A stretch of 64,000 nucleotides of DNA from the NCBI RefSeq assembly GCF_009730915.1, contig NC_052488.1, forward strand, positions 18,966,305-19,030,304, in the 5' to 3' direction. The DNA comes from Dioscorea cayenensis subsp. rotundata. Lineage: Eukaryota; Streptophyta; Magnoliopsida; Dioscoreales; Dioscoreaceae. The notes beneath the pieces are model-generated. The model was not told the origin of the DNA and ran no database searches. It worked only from the letters and a program-made list of their open reading frames with translations. This document shows positions 12,790-23,600 of this stretch, in pieces (position 1 is the stretch's first letter; every line of letters starts with the position of its first letter). Both the position numbers and the translations under genes were made by a program.

Positions 12790-12996
12790 GAAAGTAGAAG
12801 AAGGTACAGTGGATATGTAAAAGATTCATACCAGGGATAACCTGCCAGATTTTATGACAAAATCAATCAACGCTAACAGATTCATATGGTGTCGATCCTC
12901 TTGTGGTCTGACAAAGACGTAAACAACATCGAATGGCAAGGTAGAAAGAATGGTGTGAAGATGATTGTTTTTAATCAAATCTTCAAGTGGGAGAAT

Positions 12997-13455
12997 TGTT
13001 GGTCCAAACCAATGGCCCAAACCATTGGCTACCAACCCCAAACCTTGGCTTCTCTAAACCATAGTTTCCAATTCTATGTGCACCCATCAATAATGGTGGT
13101 TTTAGTTGGTCTATAAATATGTGAGGTTCTCATTCCATCCTCACACAACCAAGTGAAGAAGAAATTGAGAGTAAGGAAATTAGAGAGAATAAAAAAGAAA
13201 AAGTAAAAAGTATAAGAAAATATTAAAAGAGTTAGTCTATTCTCCTAGTATAAGAGAGAGTACGGGTTTTCTTCTTATTATTAGAAAGAGTTTGTAACTC
13301 CTGCCCACTTAGTAAATTATTCTATTCTTGCCCGTGGTTTTTACCCTAATTATTTGGGGGTTTTCCATGTAATATCTTTGTGTCCTTTATTTTTTAGCAT
13401 TATTATTATTTATTTTGTTACAGTATTACTATATTCGATCCTACATTCTACAACA
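12997..13455 (+). repeat. 3' LTR of the Copia element, with polypurine tract
   Basis: Begins TGTTGGTCCAAACC and ends CATTCTACAACA. It is preceded at 12985-12995 by AAGTGGGAGAA, the polypurine tract that primes plus-strand synthesis. It aligns to 8417-8884 with scattered substitutions and small indels, showing that insertion is not recent. The 5-mer after it is AGCTG. Confidence 0.9.
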
Positions 13456-13460
13456 AGCTG

Positions 13461-14130
13461 CATTTCTATTGGGCCGCCAAACCTTATCTCATAGAAGTTG
13501 TGAATTTTGTTTTCTCTGCTGCTGTAGCCCTTCAACATAACAAAATGATAGTGCCCTAAACAAAATTTTCCACTCCAATCATGCAAAATGTAAATGAGAG
13601 TCACTCCTGTAAACAAGCAATAACCACTTGCCGCCCAAGATATGACCTTCCATCTTGACAATGGACAATGCACTCTACCCTAATTCTTTAGGACACTTTT
13701 TGTTTGAATTAATCTAGAACAAAAGGTTTTACCTAAGATAAATTTTAAAAATTACCCAAATAAAAGGAATACTCAGTGAAACCAGCCAAAATTTTCTTTT
13801 TCACTTGACCAAATCCTTCTCATAAAAGAAAACACAAAAACTTAAACCTAACTTTTAGATAAAAGTTGTTTTCATTATTAAACAGAAAGCAACACGAAAC
13901 AATAAACAAGTCTTGGGATTCAAGAATAAACAATAAAAAAGTTGTTTTCACAATCCTAACACCATCCAGAATCAAGAAGAATGCACCCCCTGCATTTCTT
14001 GATCCAAGTTCCAAAACAAACACATTCCAGACTATTTTCTAGTGTTTATTACTTAAAAACTAAGCAATTAATCAACAAATTAGGCATAAAATAACTCAAA
14101 AATTAAGAGAAACAGCTCCATATTTAATCA
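13461..14130. other. Spacer; no gene recognised
   Basis: AT-rich DNA between the Copia 3' LTR and the lipase-like exon. Minus-strand open frames here (13410-13673 and 13820-14023) have no familiar domain, and the first runs into the LTR. If the lipase-like gene were complete its later exons should lie here or further left, and none is visible. Confidence 0.4.
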
Positions 14131-14180
14131 TTTTAAGCTTTAAAAAAAGGGTTTTTTAAGGAAAAAAAAAAAAAACAAAC

Positions 14181-14594
14181 CTGGTAGGGACGGAGAAGGG
14201 CGTCCAAGACCGGATGAAGAGCTTGCCAGACCTTCTCGTCGCAAAAATCACGTAATCCCTTCCTACTCCGCCTCTCCTCCTCGACCTCCTTCATACCAAC
14301 CCTTCTCATCGCCATCGCCATCGCCTTCCTCCTCGCCACCTCCTCCTTAATCCCCCTTTCCTTCCACACAATCCTCACCGCCACGCCTCCCACCCTTTTA
14401 CCCTTCTCCCTTACCTCCGGCCGCCGGAACGGAAGGACAATCAACAACAGGATGCTATTGAGGAGTAGCAGTAGGCTCCGCAGTGTCCGCATCGAGAACA
14501 GCGCCCTAACCCTTCCACTTGCTCCACTTGTCAGAACCGCCGATGGCATTGAGATCGGAGCTCTGATCCCCATCAATGCCTCCATTAATCCCAA
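14181..14594 (-). pseudogene. First exon of an alpha/beta-hydrolase (monoacylglycerol lipase / caffeoylshikimate-esterase-like) gene, frameshifted
   Basis: On the minus strand the ATG at 14594 opens 'MGLMEALMGIRAPISMPSAV', a hydrophobic stretch 'SLLLLLNSILLLIVLPFR' (residues ~40-57, a likely membrane segment) and a basic 'EEVARRKAMAMAMRRV' block. This is the kind of N-terminal extension I associate with plant lysophospholipase/MAGL-like hydrolases. The family then continues with an 'F.TRRSDTLF.QSWTP' motif. Here that motif ('FATRRSGKLFIRSWTP') is present but in another frame; a missing base in a T5 run (14243-14247) would account for the shift. The exon ends at a canonical donor, CAG|GTTTGT, at 14181/14180. 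No downstream exon with the lipase motif, catalytic Ser, Asp or His is seen to the left, where a Copia element lies instead. Either a truncated pseudogene, or a gene with a very long intron and a local sequence error. Confidence 0.6.
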
Positions 14595-14682
14595 CGATCT
14601 TCCACTGAATTGCTTCTATTTTGAGAAATTTTTCAATGAGAGCTCGAAACTTCAGCAATGGCGGTGACTGAGATGAGAGATC

Positions 14683-14690
14683 TATATATA
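14683..14690 (-). promoter_or_regulatory. TATA box of the lipase-like exon
   Basis: TATATATA on the minus strand, about 90 bp upstream of the ATG at 14594. It would place a transcription start near 14655 and give a leader of about 60 nt. Sequence and spacing fit; not tested otherwise. Confidence 0.5.
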
Positions 14691-14699
14691 ACTAGCTTC

Positions 14700-15925
14700 C
14701 CGCCATTTGAACGATCTTGAGATCTTGATCTCGAGGAACAGTTGACGGTTGACATTGATTGTAGTAAAATTGGATGAAAAAAGAAAGTAATGGTGGACAC
14801 GTGGAGGCTCCGCTGTGGAAAATAGACGTTGCTAATCAGTGAGATTGTGACGCGTGTCCTCCACCCGTTTATAATTCATAAAAGGATTATACATAATGGT
14901 TAATAATATAGTCCAAAGCTTTTCATGTTATCATTAAACAATTGGAGAGATGAAATGTCAAAATTGGGCTGGTAATATACTAAAATTTTCATTTCCGTTC
15001 TTCACTCACACAAATATTTTAAATAAAATAGTTAAAGTGAATTTTTTTTTATTAGAGGATCAAAATATATACATGCCAAAGCCACCAGGTTTTTATTATA
15101 ATTTAAATTCCATATAGTGGCATTAACTCTGAGAAAATTTAGACTTCTATACGCGAACAATAAGGCAACCGAAGATTTTTTATTAAAAAATATATATATT
15201 CAAATAGAAAATTAGGGATATGTTCAAATTTATACATGTAATTTTTTATCAACATTTTTAGCTCATTAGGGAAAAATGTTATTTATTTTTTAAAAAAAAT
15301 CTTAATTGATAAATTGTTAATATTGAGAGTGACAAAAAGGGTAAAAACTTAAAACTTTTCAAAAGTTTTAAATGATTATCTATTTATTTAAATTCCAATT
15401 ATTAGTGACCAATATACCAACTTAACATTGAAAAAATCTCAACTAATGACTATTTGTTTATTTTCCAAACAACTGTATTTCCAAGAGAGGGCTCATTGAA
15501 TTTATTTGAAAAGTTGCTATTATAGATATTTTCAATCATTAGAAATTAACACCATAGGAAATATATAAATTTTAACAGTATATAAATTGTGTAAACTTAT
15601 GCAGAAAAATTTGCAATATTTATCATTTTAAAACACACCGTTAGAAAAAAAAAAATGTGAAATAGTTACTGTTAAAAATTATGCAATATAATTCACTAAC
15701 ACCGATTCTTTTGAGACTATTTATTACTATTTATTTAATCTTCGATAACTCAATATAAAGTGTCAACTAGGCCATGTGGCATGATATGGGCCTGACTAAA
15801 CATGTGGAAAAGCCTACAGTGTCCTGCCCGTGTTGGGCACAGCATAGAACCTGGGCCGTTTTGGGTGGGCAGGTACGGTATAGCCCATAATCTGGCCCGC
15901 CAGGTTTTAACAGTCAACTATCCTT

Positions 15926-15975
<50 letters not shown>

Positions 15976-17002
15976 TATTTAAATTTATTAATGTATCATT
16001 TTAGATTTTTTTAATTAAATAAGGGGAAAATAAATTTATTTTTTAAAATTATATATCACTATGTGAATTGGTCTAAAAAGATGAAATTAATTTTATTGAA
16101 TAGTTTTTACACTATGTAAAAGAATTGGTCACATATTCATAGTATTAAATCTTAAAATTAGATGGCTAAACATTTTCTTTTTCTACCGACTTCTGAAGAT
16201 GTCTACATAAATGATAAGTATAAGAGAGAGTGGGTTGGGGGAGGGGTGTTATTTTTTTATTTATTTTTTTTTCTTTGGGAAGAGATGAGAGAGGAAAAAA
16301 ATGGGGAGAGAGAAACACGGTCTCATAAAAAGAAAAAGTATGACACAGTGGGTTGTGATTAGAGACGTGTCTATGAGTTGGGCTGGGCCGGATTTGGGAG
16401 TATTTAATTACTAAAATTCAAACTAACATAAACTCGATCCGACCCAATAATACAAGCTTTAATTTTTTTGTCAAAATCCGCTCGAATTTAATGATTTTTA
16501 ACCAAGGCCAGCTCAAACCCGTCCAAATAGATTTTTTATTAAATAATAAATAAGTTATAAAAAATTAACTATAATATTAATCTGTGAACATGACCAAATA
16601 TTAAAATTAAAATACAAAAAACACATATTTATTTAATCACATAAACTAAAATTCAAAACAATATAATCAATGGCAAAACAATAAATATATATTATATAAG
16701 TATATTCAAAACTAATTTATAAATAATCATTGACAATTCAAACTTTTTATATATAAGTATATATTAAATTAATTAATAAATATTTTTTATAACTCAAGCT
16801 GAATCAGATCAGGTCGAACTTTTAATAATAAAATCAAACCTGATCTGTTTTTAAATTTGACTCTTTTTATTATTCAAAGTCCAATCATCATGGTTTTTTA
16901 TATATTTGTTTAAGTTCTCTCAATGTTTTTGGCCGGCCTAATTGGGATGGGGTGTTAGTTTTTTTTTCACAAGGATGAGATGAGTTAGAATAAAAAATGG
17001 AG

Positions 17003-17061
<59 letters not shown>

Positions 17062-17191
17062 GAAATGCGGTGAGAGAAAAGGTTGGGGAGACAAGAGAGG
17101 GCCTTAGATGAGGTTGTTACATACGGATGTTGACATCTGTAAATACCATGTTGTCCATGCCTCAAATTAAATAGGTTCACACATAATAGTC
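14700..17191. other. AT-rich spacer with simple repeats and MITE-like fragments
   Basis: No gene recognised. Contains (TC)n at 15931-15968 and a compound (TA)n(GA)n at 17003-17058. A GC-rich block at about 15770-15905 (GGGCC/CCCGCC-rich) looks like the end of a hAT-type miniature element and resembles blocks near 17760 and 21395. Two T-rich/GA-rich segments, about 16228-16320 and 16948-17070, look like diverged copies of each other. Short ORFs here are translations of the simple repeats. Confidence 0.45.
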
Positions 17192-17204
17192 AATATTTAT
17201 AACA

Positions 17205-17434
17205 CCTAATCATTAGATAGCCTAATAATATGACACCAAAGTATAAAAGAGAGATTATGGGTTTAAATCCATCTCGGAATAGTACTGTTCATCATACTGT
17301 TTATATATTGTTCGTCCGAGATTATTATATTATTCTCATACTGTACATACATTGTACATCCAGGTTCCAGTACTATTCCGTACTGTTTATATTCATATAA
17401 AAAATGCGCTTGTCGTCTATTATTCAAAAAAAAA
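17205..17434 (+). mobile_element. tRNA-derived SINE with 13 bp target duplication
   Basis: 230 bp flanked by perfect 13 bp direct repeats AATATTTATAACA (17192-17204 and 17435-17447). Near the 5' end 'TAGCCTAATAAT' fits an RNA polymerase III A box (TRGCNNARYNGG) at 10 of 12, and 'GGTTTAAATCC' (about 17255) fits a B box (GGTTCRANNCC) at 10 of 11. The 3' end is a run of A. Pol III boxes, A-tail and a long target duplication together define a SINE mobilised by LINE machinery. The family is not named. Confidence 0.85.
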
Positions 17435-17759
17435 AATATTTATAACATATTTTATATTTAAAAATTGCATTCAATATATAAAATGAGAATTGCTATGATT
17501 TAAACTAATTTTATTGAATATTTTTTTTATAAAAATATATGAAAATATCTCTATGTGTATCCAAAACCTTGAGATGTTTTATCATCATTAAAATTAATTA
17601 CTATTTAACATTACTAAAAATGATATTAGTTTTTAGTTCTAGTCTTTTAGTTGCACGATTGTTCTAAACTATATTTTTTAAAAATGTTTTTAAATTTTAC
17701 TTATTTATTGATTTTTATTTTTTTATTTTTAAATAAAAATTTAAGTGAAACACTCACGT

Positions 17760-17860
17760 GTTATGCAAGCCCGAGGTGAGTGGGCCATGATGGGCTGATT
17801 CTAAAATGGGCTATGGCAGGCCCGGCCCGCCTAGGCCACTGCTGTGCTGTCCCTATTTGA
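17760..17860. repeat. GC-rich hAT-MITE-like block
   Basis: A short island rich in GGGCC/GGCCCGGCCCGCC in AT-rich DNA, similar in style to 15770-15905 and 21395-21545. Such blocks are typical of the subterminal regions of some plant hAT-type miniature elements. I could not pair it with an inverted end. Confidence 0.3.
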
Positions 17861-17999
17861 CAGCCATTCATGATTCACGCGATAATTTTAAAATAATAAT
17901 AAATCCATTTAGTTTAAATTATTTGTTTTATAATAAATTAATAAATATTTAATGCTTATATACTAAAAATAATAATAGTAATAAATAAATAAATATAAA

Positions 18000-18140
18000 A
18001 ACTAGTGTTAAACAAACTTCAGGTGCAAAACATGTGCACGCAACACAAGCTACAAGATTCCCATTCGTTGGGCAATCAACATGCTAAGACATAGTACAAC
18101 TAACTTCATTTTAATATAATTTAATAGCCTGATGTTTATT

Positions 18141-18187
<47 letters not shown>

Positions 18188-18420
18188 GGCTCATGCTTCT
18201 TGTAAGGCAGCAACGATGTTTTTTTAAAACAAGATTGTGATTAATAAGAAAAATGAGAAACACTTAAGACAGAACTTGAACACAAAATACAAGCTTAGAT
18301 TGTTCCTCAGTGCAATATACAGGAAGTTCTAAATATGGCATTTTAATGCATACAACAACACTGCCAAATAAAAAAAAACTTATTTAAAGTATTTTATAAT
18401 TCATTAGATTGGTGTCTTAA
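18000..18420. repeat. Dispersed repeat, copy A (partner 23280-23600)
   Basis: Shares in order with copy B: a CATGTGCACGCAACACAAGC-like start, 'GGGCAA.CAACATGCTAAGA', 'TTCATTTTAATATAATTTAA', 'GCCTGATG', an 'AAGATTGTGATT' block with 'AAGAAAAATGAGAAA', and 'AACTTATTTAAAGT.TTTTATAATTCATTA'. Copies are in direct orientation and clearly diverged. It contains a (TAA)n run. No coding capacity. Probably a non-autonomous transposable element of unknown class. Confidence 0.5.
18142..18186. repeat. (TAA)n microsatellite
   Basis: About 15 TAA units inside the dispersed repeat copy A. Copy B lacks an equivalent expansion. Confidence 0.9.
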
Positions 18421-19000
18421 TTTGATTAGATATTGACCTTATCCTCTGTTATTATTATTTATAAATATTTATAGACAAATTATAGGAAAAAATCCTTAAT
18501 TTTTAAATGCATGAGATTTATTTATTTATTTTTAAAAAAAAACTAAGGAGAAATTATGTGAAGTAGTCATGAAGTTTGTGAGTTTGTTAACTAAAAAGTT
18601 TTTCATATAATTCAAATAAACACTTGATTATATTATTTAATTTAATCCAAATATTTCTTTAGATTTTTTTTTTTAAATAGCTTTTGGTCTGGGTGAATAT
18701 TCATATCATCCATGCTGTTGTAGTAGTCCTAGTCAAGACGGGCAACTTTTAAAAACAAAACCTATCACATGATCATTAAAAATTTAGAGTTTGGATTTAA
18801 AGTTAAGAGTTAAAAATTTAATAGTTACCACTTCCCACATCCACATTAAGCCAAATTACCATTTAACAATAAAAAATCTAACCCAAAATTTGAGTTCCCC
18901 CAAACAATAAACTAAATCCAAAGAGATTTTTTGTGAAAAAGGTACTAAAATTAATTTTTATTTTTGGGTAGTTCCCTTGGAAATTTACAACCAGACAAAT
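18421..19000. other. Spacer downstream of the F-box gene
   Basis: AT-rich, no recognised gene. It includes the likely 3' flank and polyadenylation region of the minus-strand F-box gene. Confidence 0.4.
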
Positions 19001-19076
19001 CATGTCTGTGTCTTTTTTTTCCTTTATCTACACTAGTTTGATACAACATATTCAACATCTGAAAAATCCCAACCCA

Positions 19077-20028
19077 TCACCAGCTAGAAGTAAAATCATC
19101 ATCATCTTCAGAATCATCAAAATACTCTTGTGCGGTTCTGCAACCTTCATATTTGAAGGTTTTGATATAAGAAGTTCTTCTCAAAATCTCATCATCAACT
19201 TCAAGAGCAAAACACCCCTTGACCTCCAACCTCTCCAAGTACCTACACCCATTCACAATCACCATCAACGACTCTTTCTCCATGTATGACTTGCTCAAAT
19301 TCAAGTACTTCAATTTGGGAATAAGATTAACCATTGCCAATGCATCTTCATGCTTCACATACCCTGTCATGCTTAACCCCACTAGATTTCTGCACTTCAG
19401 ATTGATCTCCTTCACTACTTCCAAAAAACATCTTGGCTTGCACTGCATTTCCAAATATTCAAGCTCTTTAAACCCTGCTACAAACTCAGGTATCATCATC
19501 TCATCCTGTGAAAGCAGACGAGGTAAAACAATGATCTTCAATCTTGAACACCTGCCAAATATATATGTATTCATAAATTAAGTAACTCCAAATTAATATT
19601 AATATATATACATCATGAGAAGTTAATCAGAAGAGCTTCAAATAAACTTATAAATATTACTCATTGGAGAAGCTGGTAAGCTGAGCTAGAGGTGCATCAA
19701 GCCATGGAGGGAAGAAGAGCTCGACAGCGAAGCCGGCACTCCGGTGAAGAACTAGTTTCATGAAGTTGAAGACTGAGAAGGATTTGAGGGAGTAGAGAGA
19801 TGTGAATCTGTAAGCAAAGTGGCTCAATGGCATGAAGTCTAGTGTGCTGAAGTTGAGGACTTGCCAGCAGTGAGGATCAAGAGAAGCTTTGTGCCATGAT
19901 TTGCAGACAAAAGGAACACTAAGAACCATGTCATCAAGGCCTAACCTTCTGAAGATGCTCACCAAGCAGTCCATTTCCATGTCTTCCCATCTCCTTTCCA
20001 TCTCCATTCTTGCATTGACTATATGCAA
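19077..20028 (-). CDS. F-box/LRR-type protein, two exons
   Basis: Exon 1 is 20028-19661 and exon 2 is 19551-19077, giving 843 nt (280 aa). The donor is ATGA|GTAATA and the acceptor TTTGGCAG|GTGTTC; joining keeps the frame ('SFSNECSRLKIIVLP'). Residues ~12-55 form an F-box: 'WEDMEMDCLVSIFRRLGLDD' then 'VPFVCKSWHKASLDPHCWQ', matching the L-P/V-C-W pattern that binds SKP1. The rest holds irregular leucine-rich repeats ('LEYLEMQCKP', 'CRNLVGLSMTGYV', 'IPKLKYLNLS', 'CRYLERLEVKGC') ending in an acidic 'DDSEDDDD'. The layout resembles the small plant F-box/LRR proteins of the At3g48880 kind, which are predicted SCF ubiquitin-ligase adaptors; the substrate is unknown. No internal stops. A SINE sits about 60 bp upstream of the ATG. 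A downstream in-frame Met (MEMERRW) could be the real start. Confidence 0.85.
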
Positions 20029-20087
20029 GCTACTTGTAGTGCTTTCATTATATGGATGGATGGATGGATGGATGTATTTATTTGGGA

Positions 20088-20363
20088 ATTTTTTATTTTT
20101 TATTTTTTATTTTTATTTTTTTTATTTTTATTTTTTTGCGGAAGAGGAGCGGGGCGAACCCACTAGAGACCCCAGGGACGTGCACAAACCTCGATGGAAC
20201 AAGTGGGGACGAGGCCGCGCTCACATAAGCGCTGGAACCACTCGTACACAATCACTATTCACAACTCTCAGAAAATGTGCCCTCAGCCAAGAATTGAACT
20301 CTCACCACTCGATGAGAGCTCTATTGATGACCCATGTACCAATAGACCCGCGAGTCGTTGGCA
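20088..20363 (-). mobile_element. tRNA-derived SINE upstream of the F-box gene
   Basis: Flanked by perfect 10 bp direct repeats TTATTTGGGA (20078-20087 and 20364-20373). On the minus strand the body starts near 20363 with an A-box-like 'GGGTCTATTGGTAC', then a B-box-like 'GAGTTCAATTCTTGG' (about 20287-20303), a GC-rich non-tRNA body, and a long (AAAAAT)n-type tail at 20088-20136. This is a standard SINE layout. It is in the same orientation as the F-box gene and its A-rich tail ends only about 60 bp before that gene's ATG, so it lies in the promoter or 5' UTR. Confidence 0.85.
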
Positions 20364-20399
20364 TTATTTGGGATATTTTTGTGAGAGTTGAAATTTGGT

Positions 20400-22080
20400 G
20401 AAGGTTGCAACCATAATTATTATATTTTTTTTATAAAAATGGATAAATCGTAGTTTATTTGCAACCAACATATTAGACCAAGCAAGATAATAATAATAAT
20501 AGTAATATTATTATTATTATTAATAGTTTAGTTTAGAGTGAGTAGAAGGAATATGATATCAGTGAACATTTGCCTGAAAATGACCCAATATGGAGGGCCC
20601 AAAAACTTGGAAAAAAAATTATTAAAAATATTTGACTCTAATATTATCACCGTGCAAAGTCTGGCTTGAAAGATAATCAAAAGAAATAACAAATAAAAAT
20701 AAAATAAAATAACACAAATTTATTGAAAAATTCAAATTGGGAGAACTACGTGTCAAGAATGGCAAGATAATTCTACCATATTAAAAACTAACTACAATAA
20801 TTCATCAAAATTGCTTTATTATAATAAAACTCTGAAATATAATTGAATAGACCTCATATTAATAATAATTTGAAATCTCAGCTCGGGATTGTTATTTTTG
20901 TTTGTGTCTTTTTTTTTCTTCATGTTTTATCTTTGGTGACCCGACTTATTGTTCTGTTATTTTCTCTTGACTTTTTTTTTTATTTTTATAATCTATTTTG
21001 TTTTGCAATGTATTCATGGTTTATTTATTTTTAAAAAATAATTATTATAATAATTTGAAATGACTTGGATGTATTTTGGGTTATGCTCTAATTTTACTGT
21101 TTGTTCAAGCGAGTCTAACCACCTAAATTTTTTATACAAGTGCATACTTCAACAACATAAAATAATATTTGTATGCAGTTGATAGATAGCTTTAAAGTCT
21201 CAAACCAACCTATTGGATACAGATTGATGTTACCAAGCTTTTGGGTGAGAGCACAACGCTTTGAACGCACTCAAGACTTCTTCCAATGTTGATTGAGCTT
21301 ATGTCCTGTTTTTTTCCAAGTCTATTCTGTACTTTTAGCTAATTAATTAGGATTTACAAACTGGTTGGTCAAATATCAAAGTGTCAATCAAGCCGTGCTA
21401 GTTCAACTTAGGCCGGCACTACATGATGAGTCTTGGCTGGCACAGGCATTGTGTTACAGCGCTGCTCTCGTGCTGGGTTGTCGGTTTGCGGCCACCTGGG
21501 CTGCAAGGCCCGCATGGTCCGCATGGTCCGCATGGTTCTGACCTGCTAGATTTTTACAACTAACAAACCACTTTCTCTTTCGCAATCTTATATATTACTA
21601 TATTTTATTTATTTATGAGTGAAAAGAATTAATTGAAAAATAATAAATTTGGTAATGCAGTGACATCTCATTCATGCCCTTAATTTTGGTACTGTGTAAT
21701 ACTATTGTATAATAAAATAAAAGTATTATAATAGTTTGTTTATTCACTATTTACTACATCTCATTGGGATGAGTAGTATTATTCACCTTTCTATAATTGC
21801 ATAACATGAGATTTACTATTTTGAGGTTATAACTCATGATATATCATTTTAGGCTCATTTGACAGGTTTTCATTGTCTAAGAGTGGTCTTCATGAAAATG
21901 GGCTTTAGAAAAAATTATGATAAAATTTTTTAAATTATTTTTATTAAATAATAAATATCATAGCAAAAATAAAAAATATAAATCATTATTAATAATTGTA
22001 ATAAATAAAAATATTGATCTGAAAAAAATTTAGAGATTTAGAGTTTTTTATTATTTTCTTCAATTACCCATAAAAAATTC
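20400..22080. other. AT-rich spacer with repeat fragments
   Basis: No gene recognised. 21395-21545 is a GC-rich block with three tandem GGTCCGCAT-like units, similar in style to 15770-15905 and 17760-17860. 21180-21310 shares an ending ('CTTCTTCCAATGTTGATTGA') with about 24040-24160 ('CTTCTTCCAATTTTGATTGA'), a second dispersed repeat pair. Confidence 0.4.
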
Positions 22081-22089
22081 ATTGATAGA

Positions 22090-22660
22090 ATAATATTATG
22101 TAGATAGGAAATAACAATTTTAAATATAAATATTTTTTTAAAAAAATATGAATTGTGGTACCAAATTTATTTTATAGTGATATTATTACAAATTAATATT
22201 TTATAGTTATAAAAGCATTTAAAATTTTCAAGATTATAATTATGTGGATACGATAAAAATAAATAAAAATTTAAAATATAATTTTTTAAAAATTAAATTG
22301 AATTGTGGAGCCCTAGAAAATTATGGGACCAAATTTATTGCGTATTGACATTATTATAAATTAAGTTTTATAATTTTAAAAAAATATTTAAAATTTTTAA
22401 TATTATAATTTTATGATAGGATAATTGTAAATAAAACTTTTAAATATAATTTTTTTAAAGATGATGTGTAGGATTAGAAAATTGTGGAGCCCTATTATAA
22501 TACCAAATTTATTGAATAAATTTTAAAGTTTAAAAAATAGTTAATTTTTTTAACAATATAATTATGTGGATAAGATTTTAACTATAATTTTAAAAAATAA
22601 AAATAATAATTATGGGTTCCTAAAAAAAATTATGGGGTCATAAGCATAGGCTTTGGTACG
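22090..22660. repeat. ~170 bp tandem repeat, about three diverged units
   Basis: The marker ACCAAATTTATT recurs at about 22160, 22328 and 22502 (spacings 168 and 174 bp). Each unit also carries 'TTGTGG(A)GCCCTA'-type and 'TATAATTATGTGGATA'-type sequence. Very AT-rich and non-coding. It may be the interior of a transposable element; the flanks (about 21877 and 22650) have GGGCTTTAG / AGGCTTTGG motifs that could be its ends. Confidence 0.55.
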
Positions 22661-23235
22661 AACGATGTTATTTTACATAATAGATTCCCTAAAACGTGGT
22701 CGTCCATGTCATTCTTTTTTAATATAAATTCAAATTTAAACATTAAAAATCCTTAAATTCTTAAAAATTTTTAAAAAATTATAAATCCATATCTAAAATG
22801 TTAAACCTAAATACTACAAAATGATCTTATACACTAAAATCTTTAATCGTAAAAATTAAAAATTAAGGGGAATTCATTGCGGAGGAAGGGAAAGTGATCT
22901 AAAATGAGGAATTAAGAAAAGTGCTACTTCTCTAAAGTTGAAGGAAATGATAACACTTCTGCTAATTTTGACATTCATTTTTCAAAAAGTAATAATAGAG
23001 CCTAAAAATTATGTTGTTGAGTATAATTCTATAAGTTTTAAAAAAAAATTATTTTAGAAGCGGAGAGAAATGAGTAAAGTGAGTTTTTATAAAATGCCCT
23101 GATTTCCTATTTTATTAAAAATTTATTAAAATAGGTTTAATTTATTTAAAACCTATTTAAGTGGAGGAGTAGAAATCTCAACATTAGGAAAAAAAACATC
23201 AAAAGAAACCTGATCATTTACTATTTAATTATAGA

Positions 23236-23273
<38 letters not shown>

Positions 23274-23279
23274 TTAAAA

Positions 23280-23600
23280 AAAAGTAAAAAACATGCGCAC
23301 CGACACGCAAGCCATATGATTGCGACTTGATAAGAGTTGAGCAATCTTGGACAAAATTAATTGGGCAACACTATGCTAAGATATAATTAACGTCATTTTA
23401 ACATAATTTAATTGCCTGATGCTTGCAGGAATCTAACTTTCTAGAACAATTTTTTTTTCCAACTAAGATTACGATTTGCAAGAAAAATGGGAAATTATTT
23501 TGTTTCTCTCTTGTTTGATAGTCCGAAATCATATTATTGCATATGATAATTAGTAAAATTAATTAAAAACTTATTTAAAGTGTTATATAATTCATTAATT
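23280..23600. repeat. Dispersed repeat, copy B (partner 18000-18420)
   Basis: Same ordered blocks as copy A: 'CATGCGCACCGACACGCAAGC', 'TTGGGCAACACTATGCTAAGA', 'GTCATTTTAACATAATTTAA', 'GCCTGATG', 'AAGATTACGATTTGCAAGAAAAATGGG' (given here in parts) and 'AACTTATTTAAAGTG'. It follows a (CA)n(TA)n run at 23236-23272. No coding capacity. Confidence 0.5.

Larger units (their letters stand above)
8417..13455 (+). mobile_element. Copia LTR retrotransposon, full-length but dead (Tork/TNT1-94-like)
   Basis: A 5.0 kb element with two ~460 bp LTRs, an initiator-Met-type primer site, gag-protease-integrase-RT-RNase H order (diagnostic of Copia) and a polypurine tract. Flanking 5-mers AGTTG (8412-8416) and AGCTG (13456-13460) match at 4 of 5, consistent with an aged target duplication. 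The coding region carries many in-frame stops and several frameshifts, so it cannot be autonomous. The sequence style ('YDIEKFSGNNFSLWKLK' gag, 'YVDDM' RT) is that of TNT 1-94-like polyproteins. Confidence 0.93.

Noticed and set aside
16888..17180. Minus-strand ORFs rich in Leu-Ser and Tyr-Ile
   Set aside because: Translations of the (GA)n(TA)n microsatellite.
19219..19581. 120-codon plus-strand ORF
   Set aside because: Antisense shadow of F-box exon 2.
20041..20075. (GGAT)n run upstream of the F-box ATG as a regulatory site
   Set aside because: A simple GGAT microsatellite of about five units; no evidence of function beyond its position.
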